The notes beneath the pieces are model-generated. The model was not told where the DNA came from, did not search any database, and worked only from the letters and a program-made list of their open reading frames with translations. 64,000 nt of DNA from Blastomonas natatoria (lineage in GTDB: Bacteria > Pseudomonadota > Alphaproteobacteria > Sphingomonadales > Sphingomonadaceae), in contig NZ_QJJM01000001.1 of assembly GCF_003201955.1 (NCBI RefSeq), positions 1-64,000 on the forward strand, given 5' to 3'. The position numbers were made by a program, and so were the translations under genes. Of this stretch, positions 17,218 through 25,842 are shown one piece after another (the first letter of the stretch is position 1; every line of letters begins with the position of its first letter).

Positions 17218-18090
17218 TCAGGCCGAAGCGGCAATTCGCTCCGCGATTGCCACCAGCTGCCGCGCCTGTTCCAGATGGAGCAGTTCGGCCATTCTGCCTT
17301 CGACCCTGATCGCGCCCTTGCCGGCATTTTCGGGCAGCGCAAAAGCGGCAATGACGGCATGCGCCCAGGCGAGTTCCTCGTCGCTGGGGGAGAAGACGGC
17401 GTTGCAGGGCTCGACCTGATCGGGATGGATCAGCGTCTTGCCATCAAAGCCGAACAGCAGCCCCTGGCGCGCCTCGGCCTCGAACACGGCCAGATCGCGA
17501 AACTCGTTGCACACCCCGTCGAGTATCGCGACGCCGTGCGCGCGCGCGGCGGCTACCGCAAATGTCAGGATCGGCAGGAAGGGCGTGCGCTCGGGCGTCA
17601 GCCGCGCCCGCATTTCCTTGGCCAGATCGTTCACGCCCATGACGAAGGTCGACAGCCGCGTCGAACGGCCCAGCGCGGCGAGTGCGTCGAGATGCGGAAG
17701 GACCGCGCAGGTCTCGATCATCGCCCATAGCCTCAGCCGCGACGGCGCGTCGGCGAGCGCGGCGTTGCACGCGGTGATGTCGCTCGGGCGATTGACCTTG
17801 GGTACCAGCACGCCGTCCACGTCCGCCTGCGCGACAGCGGCGACGTCATCCTGACCCCAGGGCGTATCGAGCGCGTTGACGCGGATGATCAGTTCGCGAT
17901 GCCCGAAGCCGCCTTCTGCCGCCGCCGCGATCGCTGCTTCTCGCGCAATCTCCTTGGCCTCGGGCGCGACCGCGTCTTCCAGATCGAGGATGATGACATC
18001 GGCAGGCAGGCTGCGCGCCTTGGCCAGGGCCCGTGCGTTGGATGCGGGCATGTAGAGCGCGCTGCGACGGGGTCTTGCGATGTCGGACAT
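17218..18090 (-). CDS. HpcH/HpaI aldolase/citrate lyase family (CitE-like CoA-ester lyase)
   Basis: This 290-residue TIM-barrel enzyme is of the CitE type, which makes or breaks C-C bonds of acyl-CoA dicarboxylates such as malyl-CoA or citramalyl-CoA. Family motifs are R-S-A-L-Y-M-P at the N-terminus, VIILDLEDAV (metal-binding Glu/Asp), RELIIRVN (active-site Arg), and GFDGKTLIHPDQV. ATG 18090 is chosen because AGGAGG lies 5 bases before it, against the longer frame from 18111. It starts 17 bases after the CHASE2-phosphatase gene, so it may be the last gene of that operon. No citrate lyase alpha or gamma subunit is nearby. Confidence 0.85.
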   Translation of the reverse strand: MSDIARPRRSALYMPASNARALAKARSLPADVIILDLEDAVAPEAKEIAREAAIAAAAEGGFGHRELIIRVNALDTPWGQDDVAAVAQADVDGVLVPKVNRPSDITACNAALADAPSRLRLWAMIETCAVLPHLDALAALGRSTRLSTFVMGVNDLAKEMRARLTPERTPFLPILTFAVAAARAHGVAILDGVCNEFRDLAVFEAEARQGLLFGFDGKTLIHPDQVEPCNAVFSPSDEELAWAHAVIAAFALPENAGKGAIRVEGRMAELLHLEQARQLVAIAERIAASA

Positions 18091-18107
18091 GGAGCCTCCT
18101 GCCAGTT

Positions 18108-20189
18108 TCATGCGGCGGGATTAGCACCCAGATAGCGGAAGGCAACCACGGTGAGGTCGTCGCTGGGATCTGCGCCGTTCTCGAAGCCGCGGACCGCGTC
18201 GCGCAGGCTGGAGACCATCGCCGCGGCGCTGGTCTGGTCCGTCAGCAATGCAGCCCGCGTGCGGTCATTGCCGAAGAGCTGACCCGCTCTGTCCTGTGCT
18301 TCGGTGACTCCATCGGTGATCAGAACGATGGCCTCGCCGGGCTGCAACACGATGGCCTCGGCCGGCCAGGGATAATCCATGATGCAGAAGGGCGGTCCTC
18401 CCTCCATCGCCTCCTCGACCACCCTGCCGTCGCCCGTGATCCGCAACGGATTGTCATGGCCCGCATTGACGAACTCGGCGCGGCCGCTGGCAAGATCGAG
18501 TATGCCGAGCAGCATGGTGAGCCCCAGGGCATCGCCGCTGTCGCGCATCAGTTCCTCGTTCAGCATCGCGGCGGTATCGGCAAGCCCGCCGGGGCTGCGC
18601 AGCATCACGCTGCGCGACAGGGCCTTGGACAGGGCCATGAACAGCGCCGCAGGCACGCCCTTGCCGGTCACATCGGCAATCAGGATCACGATGCGATCCT
18701 TGTCGAGCCGGATGATGTCGTAGAAATCGCCGCCGACCGATTTGGCCGCTTCAAGCTGCGCGGCAATATCGATGCGTGGGTCGAGCTTCGCCAGAGCGGC
18801 ACGATCGGGCAGCATGCCCAGCTGGATCGCGCGTGCCGCCCCCAGCTCACCCTCGCTGCGATTCTGCGCATCGCGCAGCGCTGCACGCTCGCGCCTCGCC
18901 TCGCCGAACAGCGCGGCAAACACCGCGAGCGCGCTGCCGCTCGCCAGCAGCAGCGGACGGATCGGATCGAACAGAAGGTCGCCAAGGCTGAACAGCAGCC
19001 AGCTCGCCAGCGGCAGGCCGGCGCCCGCCATCATCAGCACCAGCCAGCGGCTTCGAGCGCCCGCCTGACTGGTGGCGAGAACGAGCAGCACCATCGCGAG
19101 CAGCGCTCCGATGATCCATTCTGCGGCCCTGACGATCGGCGGCCGCACAAGCCAGCCGCCCCGGCGGATGGCATCTGCGGCCTGGGCCTGGACGAGGACC
19201 CCGTACATTTCCGAACCGAGCGGGGTCGCAACAATGTCCTGCGTGCCCTCTGCGGTCAGCGAGACAACCACGATCTTGTCCTTGAGCTGCGACAGGTCGA
19301 ACTCCTCCGACATGATCTCGATCGCGGAATGGATCTGCGTCTGGGGCAGATCTGCAAAATGCAGCCGCATCCGCCCCTGGGCGTCAATCGGGATGCGGCG
19401 CTGGCCGATGGTCACGCTGGCGGGGTCGACGACGATCTGCGGATCGGTGCCGCTCTGCTGTTCGATGGTGACACGCACCATCTCCAGCGCCAGGCCGGGG
19501 ACCAGAACCTCTCCGGTCTTCAGGACAAGCGGCACGCTGCGCACCACGCCGTCGGCATCAGGCGCGCCGTTGAGCAGGCCGAAACCGGGCGCGCGTGCCT
19601 CCAGCGCCGCCAGATTGCTCTGCACCAGCGGATAACGGACCAGAGCTGGCGGCGGCGAGCCGGTGATGGTGGCCCATTGCGTCAGATTCGCGGGCTCGGC
19701 GCCGCCCAGTGTGACGCCGGCACGGCCCAGCACCACCGGCGCGGCGCTGATTGCGTCTGCAAATTCGTCGTCCATGCTGCCCAGCCCGTCGAGCCAGGCC
19801 TCGATGGCCGGATCATCGGGCGCATAGAGCCGCGAGAAGCGGGTCGGACTGACCGCATCGGGCTCGACGAACAGAATATCGAAGCCGATGGCAGCGGCGC
19901 CGCCTTCGGCGATGCGTCTGGTCATCGTTGCCAGCACCCGGCGCGGCCAGGGCCAGCTGCCGATCACTTCCAGGCTTTCATCGCCGATGGCAACGACACG
20001 CACGTCGCTGCCAGACAGGTCGCGCGGTGCAAGATGCTGCCACCCGTCGAACACTGCATTCTCGGCACGCGGGTTCAGCGCGAGGCTGAGCAGGGCGGCG
20101 AGGGCAAAGCCTGCCAGCGCGGCCAGCCACATCCCCCGCCGGGGGATCGCAGGACGCGATGGGCTAGAGCTGGACTTCGAGGCCGTCAT
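18108..20189 (-). CDS. CHASE2 sensor with SpoIIE-type PP2C phosphatase output
   Basis: This 693-residue membrane signalling protein has an N-terminal helix near residues 20-42. A periplasmic CHASE2 sensor follows (about 45-345, with VRVVAIGDESLEVIG and WPWPRR), then a cluster of membrane helices (about 360-445), a short coiled linker, and a SpoIIE/PP2C phosphatase domain from about 460. Metal-site motifs VGGDFYD, IADVTGKGVPAALFMA, LITDGVTEA and DDLTVVAF are all present. It should dephosphorylate a STAS-domain protein in response to an extracytoplasmic signal. Its start overlaps the metallo-hydrolase gene by 26 bases, and the STAS gene is the first of this run, so sensor and likely target are co-transcribed. 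Confidence 0.9.
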   Translation of the reverse strand: MTASKSSSSPSRPAIPRRGMWLAALAGFALAALLSLALNPRAENAVFDGWQHLAPRDLSGSDVRVVAIGDESLEVIGSWPWPRRVLATMTRRIAEGGAAAIGFDILFVEPDAVSPTRFSRLYAPDDPAIEAWLDGLGSMDDEFADAISAAPVVLGRAGVTLGGAEPANLTQWATITGSPPPALVRYPLVQSNLAALEARAPGFGLLNGAPDADGVVRSVPLVLKTGEVLVPGLALEMVRVTIEQQSGTDPQIVVDPASVTIGQRRIPIDAQGRMRLHFADLPQTQIHSAIEIMSEEFDLSQLKDKIVVVSLTAEGTQDIVATPLGSEMYGVLVQAQAADAIRRGGWLVRPPIVRAAEWIIGALLAMVLLVLATSQAGARSRWLVLMMAGAGLPLASWLLFSLGDLLFDPIRPLLLASGSALAVFAALFGEARRERAALRDAQNRSEGELGAARAIQLGMLPDRAALAKLDPRIDIAAQLEAAKSVGGDFYDIIRLDKDRIVILIADVTGKGVPAALFMALSKALSRSVMLRSPGGLADTAAMLNEELMRDSGDALGLTMLLGILDLASGRAEFVNAGHDNPLRITGDGRVVEEAMEGGPPFCIMDYPWPAEAIVLQPGEAIVLITDGVTEAQDRAGQLFGNDRTRAALLTDQTSAAAMVSSLRDAVRGFENGADPSDDLTVVAFRYLGANPAA

Positions 20190-21138
20190 AGGCGCACAGC
20201 ACCTCCAGCGGATCGTGCTCGCGGGTCAGTTCCTCGTAGCGCATGCTTTCGGCGTGCATCCGAGCGATGTCGGCATCCGAATAGACCGGTTCGTGATGGA
20301 ACAGGGCGAGCCTCTTGGCACGTCCGCCATGGCACAGGTCGATCGCGACGATATTGCTCGAATGGCCCCAGTCTTCCTTCATCGACACGCTGTCGGCGAG
20401 CGAATACATGGTGTCGCAGATCACCAGATCGGCCTCGCGGAAGAAATGCGCGACATCGGCTTCGCCTTCCATCTTCTCCAGCTTGTGCTCGCTGTCGGTG
20501 CTGAACACCGCCACCTTGCCGCTGGCATCGGTGAAGCGATAGCCGAAGCTGCTGTGCGAATGGTGCTGTTCCATCACCTCCACCTGCACTGCACCGATCC
20601 GATAGGTCTCGCCGGGCTTGAGCGTCACGAACTCGATCCTGGCGCGCAGCCAGTCGAAAGAGACCGGGAACGAGATTTCCTCCTGCTGCCGCCGCAGCGC
20701 GGTTTCTGCATCCTCATGCCCGGAATGGATCACGATATGGGCATTGGGGTCGAAGGCCGGCACGAAGAACGGGAAGCCCATGATATGGTCCCAGTGCAGA
20801 TGCGACATGAAGAAATGATAGGTACGGGCATGGCCTTCGGAACAGCGGCGCATGGCATCAAGGCCGAAGCCGCGCAGGCCGCTGCCCATGTCGCAGATGA
20901 TGAAGGGATCGCCAGCCGCCGGATCGCCAGCCTCTATCTCGACACAGGTGGTGGCACCGCCAAAGGTTCCGCTGGTGGCGAAGTCGAGCTCGTTGCGGGC
21001 GAAGCTGCGCGCCTCGTCGAGATCGGCAAAGCTTCGGCCCGAAGCCGCCAGCAGCGCCTGCGCCACCTTGTCCTGCACGATCGTGGCCGTCGCTGCGACA
21101 GGCAGCGACCCGCGCGTTCCCCAGAACCGGACCAGCAT
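20164..21138 (-). CDS. metallo-beta-lactamase-fold hydrolase
   Basis: This 324-residue cytoplasmic protein has the RNase Z/PhnP-like metallo-beta-lactamase fold. The metal-binding SHLHWDH motif, an upstream MLVRFWGTRGSLPV start typical of cyclic-phosphodiesterase-like members, HSHSSFGYRF, and a late FHHEPVYSD are visible. The product may hydrolyse a phosphodiester such as a cyclic nucleotide, but this is not shown. A strong GGGGGAG site precedes ATG 21138. It sits between the STAS gene and the CHASE2-phosphatase gene, overlapping the latter, so a role in the same signalling pathway is likely. Confidence 0.85.
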   Translation of the reverse strand: MLVRFWGTRGSLPVAATATIVQDKVAQALLAASGRSFADLDEARSFARNELDFATSGTFGGATTCVEIEAGDPAAGDPFIICDMGSGLRGFGLDAMRRCSEGHARTYHFFMSHLHWDHIMGFPFFVPAFDPNAHIVIHSGHEDAETALRRQQEEISFPVSFDWLRARIEFVTLKPGETYRIGAVQVEVMEQHHSHSSFGYRFTDASGKVAVFSTDSEHKLEKMEGEADVAHFFREADLVICDTMYSLADSVSMKEDWGHSSNIVAIDLCHGGRAKRLALFHHEPVYSDADIARMHAESMRYEELTREHDPLEVLCAYDGLEVQL

Positions 21139-21185
21139 GGCATCTCCCCCCTGTCGTGCCTTGGCGTCCCCATGTCGCCGTTGAA

Positions 21186-21539
21186 CTAGATTGCAGTCTC
21201 GATGGTGTCGGTGACGGCGAACAGCTTGTCATAGCGGCTGATCGCCAGGATCTCGCGCATGACCTCGTTGGGACGGGCCAGCGCCATCGCCACGCCTGCG
21301 GCATCAGCCTGGCGCTTGGCCAGTGTCAGTGCCCGCAATCCGCGCGAGGACATGTAATCCAGCCCCGCCAGATCGACGATCAGCTTCTTGCCGGCACAAT
21401 CGGCAGCCAATGTCACGCTGCTCACCAGATGTTCGGTAAAGGCTTCGGCGGTGGCCTCGTCGACGCGGCCATCGGGACTTGCGACGATACAGCCCTGAAG
21501 CTGGGCGCTGGACCACTGCATATCTTCTGCCTTTCGCAT
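21186..21539 (-). CDS. STAS-domain anti-sigma factor antagonist-like protein
   Basis: This 117-residue single STAS domain has the form of SpoIIAA. After alternating strands and helices comes LDYMSSRGLRAL, where Ser65 aligns with the phospho-acceptor Ser of SpoIIAA. The preceding acidic residue of SpoIIAA is replaced by Ser64. The protein is expected to be phosphorylated by a HPK/anti-sigma kinase (not in this window) and dephosphorylated by the SpoIIE-type phosphatase two genes downstream. ATG 21539 gives a short N-terminal extension; a second ATG at 21521 is equally possible. It leads the leftward operon. Confidence 0.85.
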   Translation of the reverse strand: MRKAEDMQWSSAQLQGCIVASPDGRVDEATAEAFTEHLVSSVTLAADCAGKKLIVDLAGLDYMSSRGLRALTLAKRQADAAGVAMALARPNEVMREILAISRYDKLFAVTDTIETAI

Positions 21540-21659
21540 AGGACGCGAAGCTTAGCGCCAATTTGACTCGGTGGGAAGTTGCCCCGGCCCGGTCCCTGAA
21601 AGCTTTACAATTGCGGGATTTGTTGCCCGCAGCCGTCCTTATGCGATAGAAGGCAAGGG

Positions 21660-22913
21660 ATGACAGATGGGGAGAAGGTCGCTGGACGGATTGCGCTGCA
21701 GGAATTTGCTCCTGCCGCCCCGCGATCCATGTGCACCGATTGCGGCATCTCGCGCAGCAGCGATCCCAAGGCCTGCGGCCGCGCCTGCCAGTTCATCAAG
21801 CCGGATTATCCGCGGCTGGAACGCAAGGTCCATGGTCGCGAGCGCGATGCCGAAAAGCCCGATGAGCTGTTCTTCGGGCCGTTCAGGCGGATGGTCGCGG
21901 CCGAACTGGTAACGCCGTCGCTGGGCGCGCAATGGACCGGAATTGTCACCCGCATCGGCGAGCGTCTGCTGGAAACCGGCGCCGTGGATGCGGTGCTCGC
22001 CATCGGCCCCCATCCCGAAGACCGCTGGCGTCCGACGCCGGTGCTGATCACGCGGGCCGCAGACATGGCCAGCGTGCGCGGCATGCGGATGGGTTATGCG
22101 CCGCTGCTGGCGTTGCTGGAGCCGGCGCGGGCAGCGGGACACAGGCGGATCGCGCTGATCGGCATTCCCTGCCAGGTCTATGCGTTGCGCGCGCTGGAGG
22201 CAGAGCTGGGCTTCGAGCGCATCTATGTCATCGGAACGCCCTGCGCCGACAATACCACGACCGAGAATTTCCATCTTTTCCTCAGCTTGCTGTCCGACAA
22301 GCCGGACAGCATCTGCTATCTGGAATTCCGCTCGGATTATCATGTGGAGCTGCGCTTCGATGACGGAACGGTGCGTGAAGTCCCGTTCCTGCAGCTTCCC
22401 ATCTCGGACCTGCCGCCCGATTTCTTTCCGCTCACCTGCCGGACCTGTGTCGATTACACCAATGTGCTGGCTGACATCACCATCGGCTACATGGCCGGCG
22501 GCGGCAAGCAGTGGCTCGTCGTCCGCAACGAGCGCGGTGAGGAACTTGTCGCGTTGCTGGGCGACGAACTGCGCTCGCAGCCGGTTATCTCTGCCGGCAA
22601 TCGTGCAGGTCCGGTCAAGGGCTTTCTGGTCAATACGGAACGGGCCGCGGGCGGTCTGCCGCTGCGCCGGATGCCCAAGGCATTGCGCGGCCTGTTCGGC
22701 TGGCTGATGCCGCGAATCGGCCCGCGCGGCGCGGAGTTCGCAAGAGCGAGGGTCGAGATGAAGGCGATCGAGACCGTGCTGCACCTGCGCCGGTCAGCGC
22801 CCGCCAGGATGAAGTCGATGATTCCCGGTCATGTCTGGGAACTGGTCAGACGCTATGGCCTGGAGCCTTTGCCCGGCGAGCGTCCGGACCGGCCGGAGCC
22901 TCCTGACCTCTAG
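21660..22913 (+). CDS. coenzyme F420 hydrogenase/dehydrogenase beta-subunit family (FrhB/BciB-like) Fe-S flavoprotein
   Basis: This 417-residue iron-sulfur flavoprotein has the N- and C-terminal FrhB domains. Candidate cluster Cys residues are in MCTDCGISRS..KACGRAC (residues about 24-43), GIPCQVYAL, GTPCADNTTTEN and LTCRTCVDYTN. The family includes the F420-reducing hydrogenase beta subunit and BciB, the ferredoxin-dependent 8-vinyl reductase of (bacterio)chlorophyll synthesis. Some sphingomonads are phototrophs, so BciB is possible, but no bacteriochlorophyll gene is seen here and F420 use is not evident either. It is convergent with the spermidine-synthase-like gene (14-base gap). The exact reaction is left open. 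Confidence 0.75.
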   Translation: MTDGEKVAGRIALQEFAPAAPRSMCTDCGISRSSDPKACGRACQFIKPDYPRLERKVHGRERDAEKPDELFFGPFRRMVAAELVTPSLGAQWTGIVTRIGERLLETGAVDAVLAIGPHPEDRWRPTPVLITRAADMASVRGMRMGYAPLLALLEPARAAGHRRIALIGIPCQVYALRALEAELGFERIYVIGTPCADNTTTENFHLFLSLLSDKPDSICYLEFRSDYHVELRFDDGTVREVPFLQLPISDLPPDFFPLTCRTCVDYTNVLADITIGYMAGGGKQWLVVRNERGEELVALLGDELRSQPVISAGNRAGPVKGFLVNTERAAGGLPLRRMPKALRGLFGWLMPRIGPRGAEFARARVEMKAIETVLHLRRSAPARMKSMIPGHVWELVRRYGLEPLPGERPDRPEPPDL

Positions 22914-22927
22914 CGTGCAGTGGAGGT

Positions 22928-23602
22928 TCAGGGCCGCCTGGCGAGCCATATGGTGTGCCGCGCGCCACCGCCCGTCCGCCGTGCCCGGACGATCTCCTCG
23001 GCCACCGAAAAACCGGTCTTCTGCAGACGCCGGGTAAAAGCTGCATCGGGGCCGCTCGACCAGACCGCCAGTACGCCGCCCGGTTTCAGGGCGGCCCAGG
23101 CCTGTTGCAATCCCGTGGCGGTGTAGAGCGCGTCATTGCCTTCGCGCGACAGGCCATCCGGCCCGTTATCGACGTCCAGCAGGATGGCATCGTAATGACC
23201 GGCCCCTGCGCGGATGATCGCGCCGACATCGCCGACATGCATCTGCACGCGAGGGTCGTCCAGAGTGCCTTCATGGAGATGCGCCATCGGTCCGCGGGCC
23301 CAGTCGACAATCTCCGGCACGAGTTCGGCAACTTCTATCGCGGCATCCGAACCGAAGGCGGCGAGCGCCGCACGCAAGGTGAACCCCATGCCCAGTCCGC
23401 CGATCAGGATGCGCGGGGCGACCACGTTGCCGATCTGTGCCCGGGCAAGCGTGCTCATGGCCTCTTCCGATCCGCTGAGCCTACTGTTCATCAGCTCGTT
23501 CGCGCCCAGCATGATGGAATATTCGCTGCCCCGCCGGATGAGACGCAATGGCGCATCGCCGCCAGGTACGTGGGCCGTGGCGATCAATTCGCGCGGGATC
23601 AT
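22928..23602 (-). CDS. spermidine synthase-like protein (SAM-dependent methyltransferase fold)
   Basis: This is a 224-residue protein with a Rossmann-type SAM/decarboxy-SAM-binding fold like SpeE. It shows ILIGGLGMGFTLRAAL (nucleotide-binding loop), the acidic VAELVPEIVDWARG and the YDAILLDVDNGPDG strand. The N-terminal beta-domain of true spermidine synthases is reduced to about 40 residues. ATG 23602 (MIPRELIATA) is preferred because GGAAG lies 9 bases upstream; another ATG is at 23611, and the long upstream frame to 24085 lies over other genes. Whether it makes polyamines is not clear. Confidence 0.75.
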   Translation of the reverse strand: MIPRELIATAHVPGGDAPLRLIRRGSEYSIMLGANELMNSRLSGSEEAMSTLARAQIGNVVAPRILIGGLGMGFTLRAALAAFGSDAAIEVAELVPEIVDWARGPMAHLHEGTLDDPRVQMHVGDVGAIIRAGAGHYDAILLDVDNGPDGLSREGNDALYTATGLQQAWAALKPGGVLAVWSSGPDAAFTRRLQKTGFSVAEEIVRARRTGGGARHTIWLARRP

Positions 23603-23843
23603 CCGCCGCATCTTCCGGATGCGGTGATGGCGGAGCAGTGCGGGCGTTCTGTCATGTCTTTCCGCTAGCCGCTCCTTTCGGACAGGCATAGCCCCATAGC
23701 TGCGTGGCAGCGGACAATGTGCCGGGTCGCGCGGGCTTGGCCCGTCGCGCCGGGGAACCGTTTCATCGCTCCGCCGTACCTCAGCCAGGATGACCTGCCC
23801 CGAAACGCGCGGGATCGGCATCGAGACAAAACAGGAGGAACAT

Positions 23844-24113
23844 ATGGGTTTGATTCTGGCGCTGATCATGGGCGGCATCATGGGCTGGCTGGCCAGCAAG
23901 GTGATGAATCGCGACGCGCAGATGGGCATTTTCTGGAATGTCGTGGTCGGCTGTATCGGTTCGGTGCTCGGTCGGTTTCTGTTCGGCGGCCTGATCGGCG
24001 GCGGAAGCCTGCGTGCGGACGCGTTCGATCCGCTGACGCTGCTGACATCGTTCCTCGGCGCGGTCGTGCTGCTCGCCATTGTCAATCTGGTTCAGCGCGG
24101 ACGCGCCCGCTGA
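23844..24113 (+). CDS. GlsB/YeaQ/YmgE family membrane protein
   Basis: This 89-residue protein has three Gly-rich membrane helices: residues 2-19, about 28-50 and about 63-85, with GGIMGWLASKVMNRD and NVVVGCIGSVLGRFLFGG typical of the transglycosylase-associated (GlsB/YeaQ) family. Members are often stress-induced envelope proteins of unknown mechanism. ATG 23844 has a perfect AGGAGG 5 bases upstream, deciding the start over an upstream in-frame ATG at 23790. A strong terminator follows. Confidence 0.9.
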   Translation: MGLILALIMGGIMGWLASKVMNRDAQMGIFWNVVVGCIGSVLGRFLFGGLIGGGSLRADAFDPLTLLTSFLGAVVLLAIVNLVQRGRAR

Positions 24114-24159
24114 TCGCGCCATCGCTTGCGGGGCGCGCACGAGACACAATCCGCCAGAA

Positions 24160-24190
24160 GGCGCCGGACCCCGCGTCCGGCGCCTTTTTT
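24160..24190 (+). terminator. rho-independent terminator after the GlsB-family gene
   Basis: A perfect 10-base stem (GGCGCCGGAC 24160-24169, GTCCGGCGCC 24175-24184) with a 5-base loop is followed by six T. Confidence 0.92.
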
Positions 24191-24433
24191 GCGCCTGCCA
24201 TAACCTGGAACAATTGCCATCAGGCCTGACACGTTCTAAGGGCACCGCCTGCAGCGCAGCATTATGGCTTGCGCGCGGTGACTTAATTGGATAACACAGC
24301 TCCATGACGTCTCCCCGACGCAGTCGCGTCCACGGGGGGCAGCTTCCATCGCTGATGGCGTGCCCGGCCTTCAATCCTCATCGGGCCAAGGTTCATCCGG
24401 CGACAGGATTATCAGATTTGGACGGATCGGGCG
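24191..24433. other. non-coding spacer before the RND operon
   Basis: These 243 bases lie between the terminator and the efflux adaptor gene. No gene is seen. The segment 24269-24300 is locally AT-rich (GTGACTTAATTGGATAACA) and could hold the operon promoter, but no convincing -35/-10 pair or operator was found. Confidence 0.4.
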
Positions 24434-25657
24434 ATGAATTACGAGAGCAGCTTTGGCGGGGATACGATCACCGCACGCAGCGAAGATCTGTACGGTTCGG
24501 AGGGCGAGGTCGAAACCCGCTCGCGTCGCCGCAACACCATCATTGCAGCCATTGTCGCGCTGGCGGTGCTGATTGCAGCAGGCGTGTACTTCTTCGGCGG
24601 AAAGCCTGAGACGGCGGCTGGCGAAGGCGCTCAGGCCGGCGCGGGGACGACCGATTCGCAGGCGCCAGCCGTGACCGTGATCGTGCCGGGGTCCGGTGCT
24701 GTCGAGCGCGTGATCAATGCAACCGGCACATTGGCCGCCCGCCGGGAAATGCCGATCGGCATCGCGGGCGAGGGTGGTCAGGTCGTTCGCGTTCTGGTGC
24801 AGCCGGGCGACTGGGTGCGCACCGGCGAAGTGCTGGCCGTGATTGATCAGGATGTCCAGGCCCAGCAGGCGCGTTCGCTCGCCGCGCAGATCGAGGTGAG
24901 CCAGGCCGACGCTGTTCTGGCGCAGAACGAACTCGATCGCGCGCTGCAGCTTGTCGGTCGCGGCTTCATTTCCAAGGCTGATGTCGATCGGCGGCGTGCA
25001 ACCCGCGACGCGGCGGTGGCGCGGGTGGAAGTTGCGCGCGCCCAGCTGCGCGAAGCGCAGGCCCGTAACGGTCGGCTGAGCATCCGTGCCCCCGAATCTG
25101 GTCTCGTGCTCGAGCGCAATGTCGAGCCCGGTCAGGTGGTTGGCGCCGGAAGCGGCGTGCTGTTCCGCATGGCCGCCGGCGGCGAGATGGAACTGCGCGC
25201 GCAAATGGGAGAGGCGGATCTGGCAGCGCTCAGCGTCGGTGTGCGCGCCGATGTGCGCCCGGTGGGGTCGGACAGGACGTTCAACGGCCGTGTCTGGCAG
25301 GTCGCGCCGATCATCAACGAAACCTCCCGTCAGGGAATTGCCCGCATTGCCCTGGGTTATGACAAGGCACTGCGCCCCGGCGGTTTTGCCAGCGCAGCGG
25401 TGATCAGCGGATCGAGCCAGGCACCGGTGCTGCCTGAATCTGCCGTGCTCAGCGACGACAAGGGCAGCTATGTCTATATCGTGGGCAAGGACAACAAGGT
25501 CGAGCGGCGCGATGTGACCACGGGTACGGTGACCTCGCGCGGCATCGCCATTGCCAGCGGCATCACCGGCAAGGAGCGGGTCGTGCTCTATGCGGGCGGC
25601 TTCCTCAATCCGGGCGAGACCGTGCGGCCGCAGATGCAGGGCGGCAAGCGCAGCTGA
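24434..25657 (+). CDS. RND efflux periplasmic adaptor subunit (membrane fusion protein)
   Basis: This 407-residue protein links an inner-membrane RND pump to an outer-membrane channel. One N-terminal membrane helix (about residues 36-55) anchors it. Then come a lipoyl/barrel-sandwich half (VRVLVQPGDWVRTGEVLAVID), an alpha-hairpin with many Ala/Gln/Leu (AQQARSLAAQIEVSQADAV), the second lipoyl half (LSIRAPESGLVLERNVEPGQVV), a beta-barrel and a C-terminal membrane-proximal domain. Its pump gene starts 185 bases downstream on the same strand. No outer-membrane channel or regulator gene is adjacent. Confidence 0.92.
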   Translation: MNYESSFGGDTITARSEDLYGSEGEVETRSRRRNTIIAAIVALAVLIAAGVYFFGGKPETAAGEGAQAGAGTTDSQAPAVTVIVPGSGAVERVINATGTLAARREMPIGIAGEGGQVVRVLVQPGDWVRTGEVLAVIDQDVQAQQARSLAAQIEVSQADAVLAQNELDRALQLVGRGFISKADVDRRRATRDAAVARVEVARAQLREAQARNGRLSIRAPESGLVLERNVEPGQVVGAGSGVLFRMAAGGEMELRAQMGEADLAALSVGVRADVRPVGSDRTFNGRVWQVAPIINETSRQGIARIALGYDKALRPGGFASAAVISGSSQAPVLPESAVLSDDKGSYVYIVGKDNKVERRDVTTGTVTSRGIAIASGITGKERVVLYAGGFLNPGETVRPQMQGGKRS

Positions 25658-25842
25658 TCGCGCAACACCGGTGGCGCTCCTGCTTGCGCCGACGGTCGTC
25701 GAACACCCGCGTGCGTTGGTCGAGACAATGGCCTGCAACCGGACGTTGCAGGCGCCTACGGGTTGCACGGGCCATGCATCTGGCCGTAATGTGAAAACGT
25801 AGCTGGACCGGGCATTGGGTCTGGCGGGACGAGGACAAAGCG

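Noticed and set aside
18033-20504. 823-codon plus-strand frame opposite the CHASE2 phosphatase
   Set aside because: Composition is that of a mirror frame (many Arg, His, Gln, Asp and Gly); the minus strand has complete known domains with overlaps to neighbours.
22928-24085. 385-codon reading for the spermidine-synthase-like gene
   Set aside because: The extra N-terminus lies across the GlsB gene and has no family match; the start at 23602 has a ribosome site and the family N-terminus.
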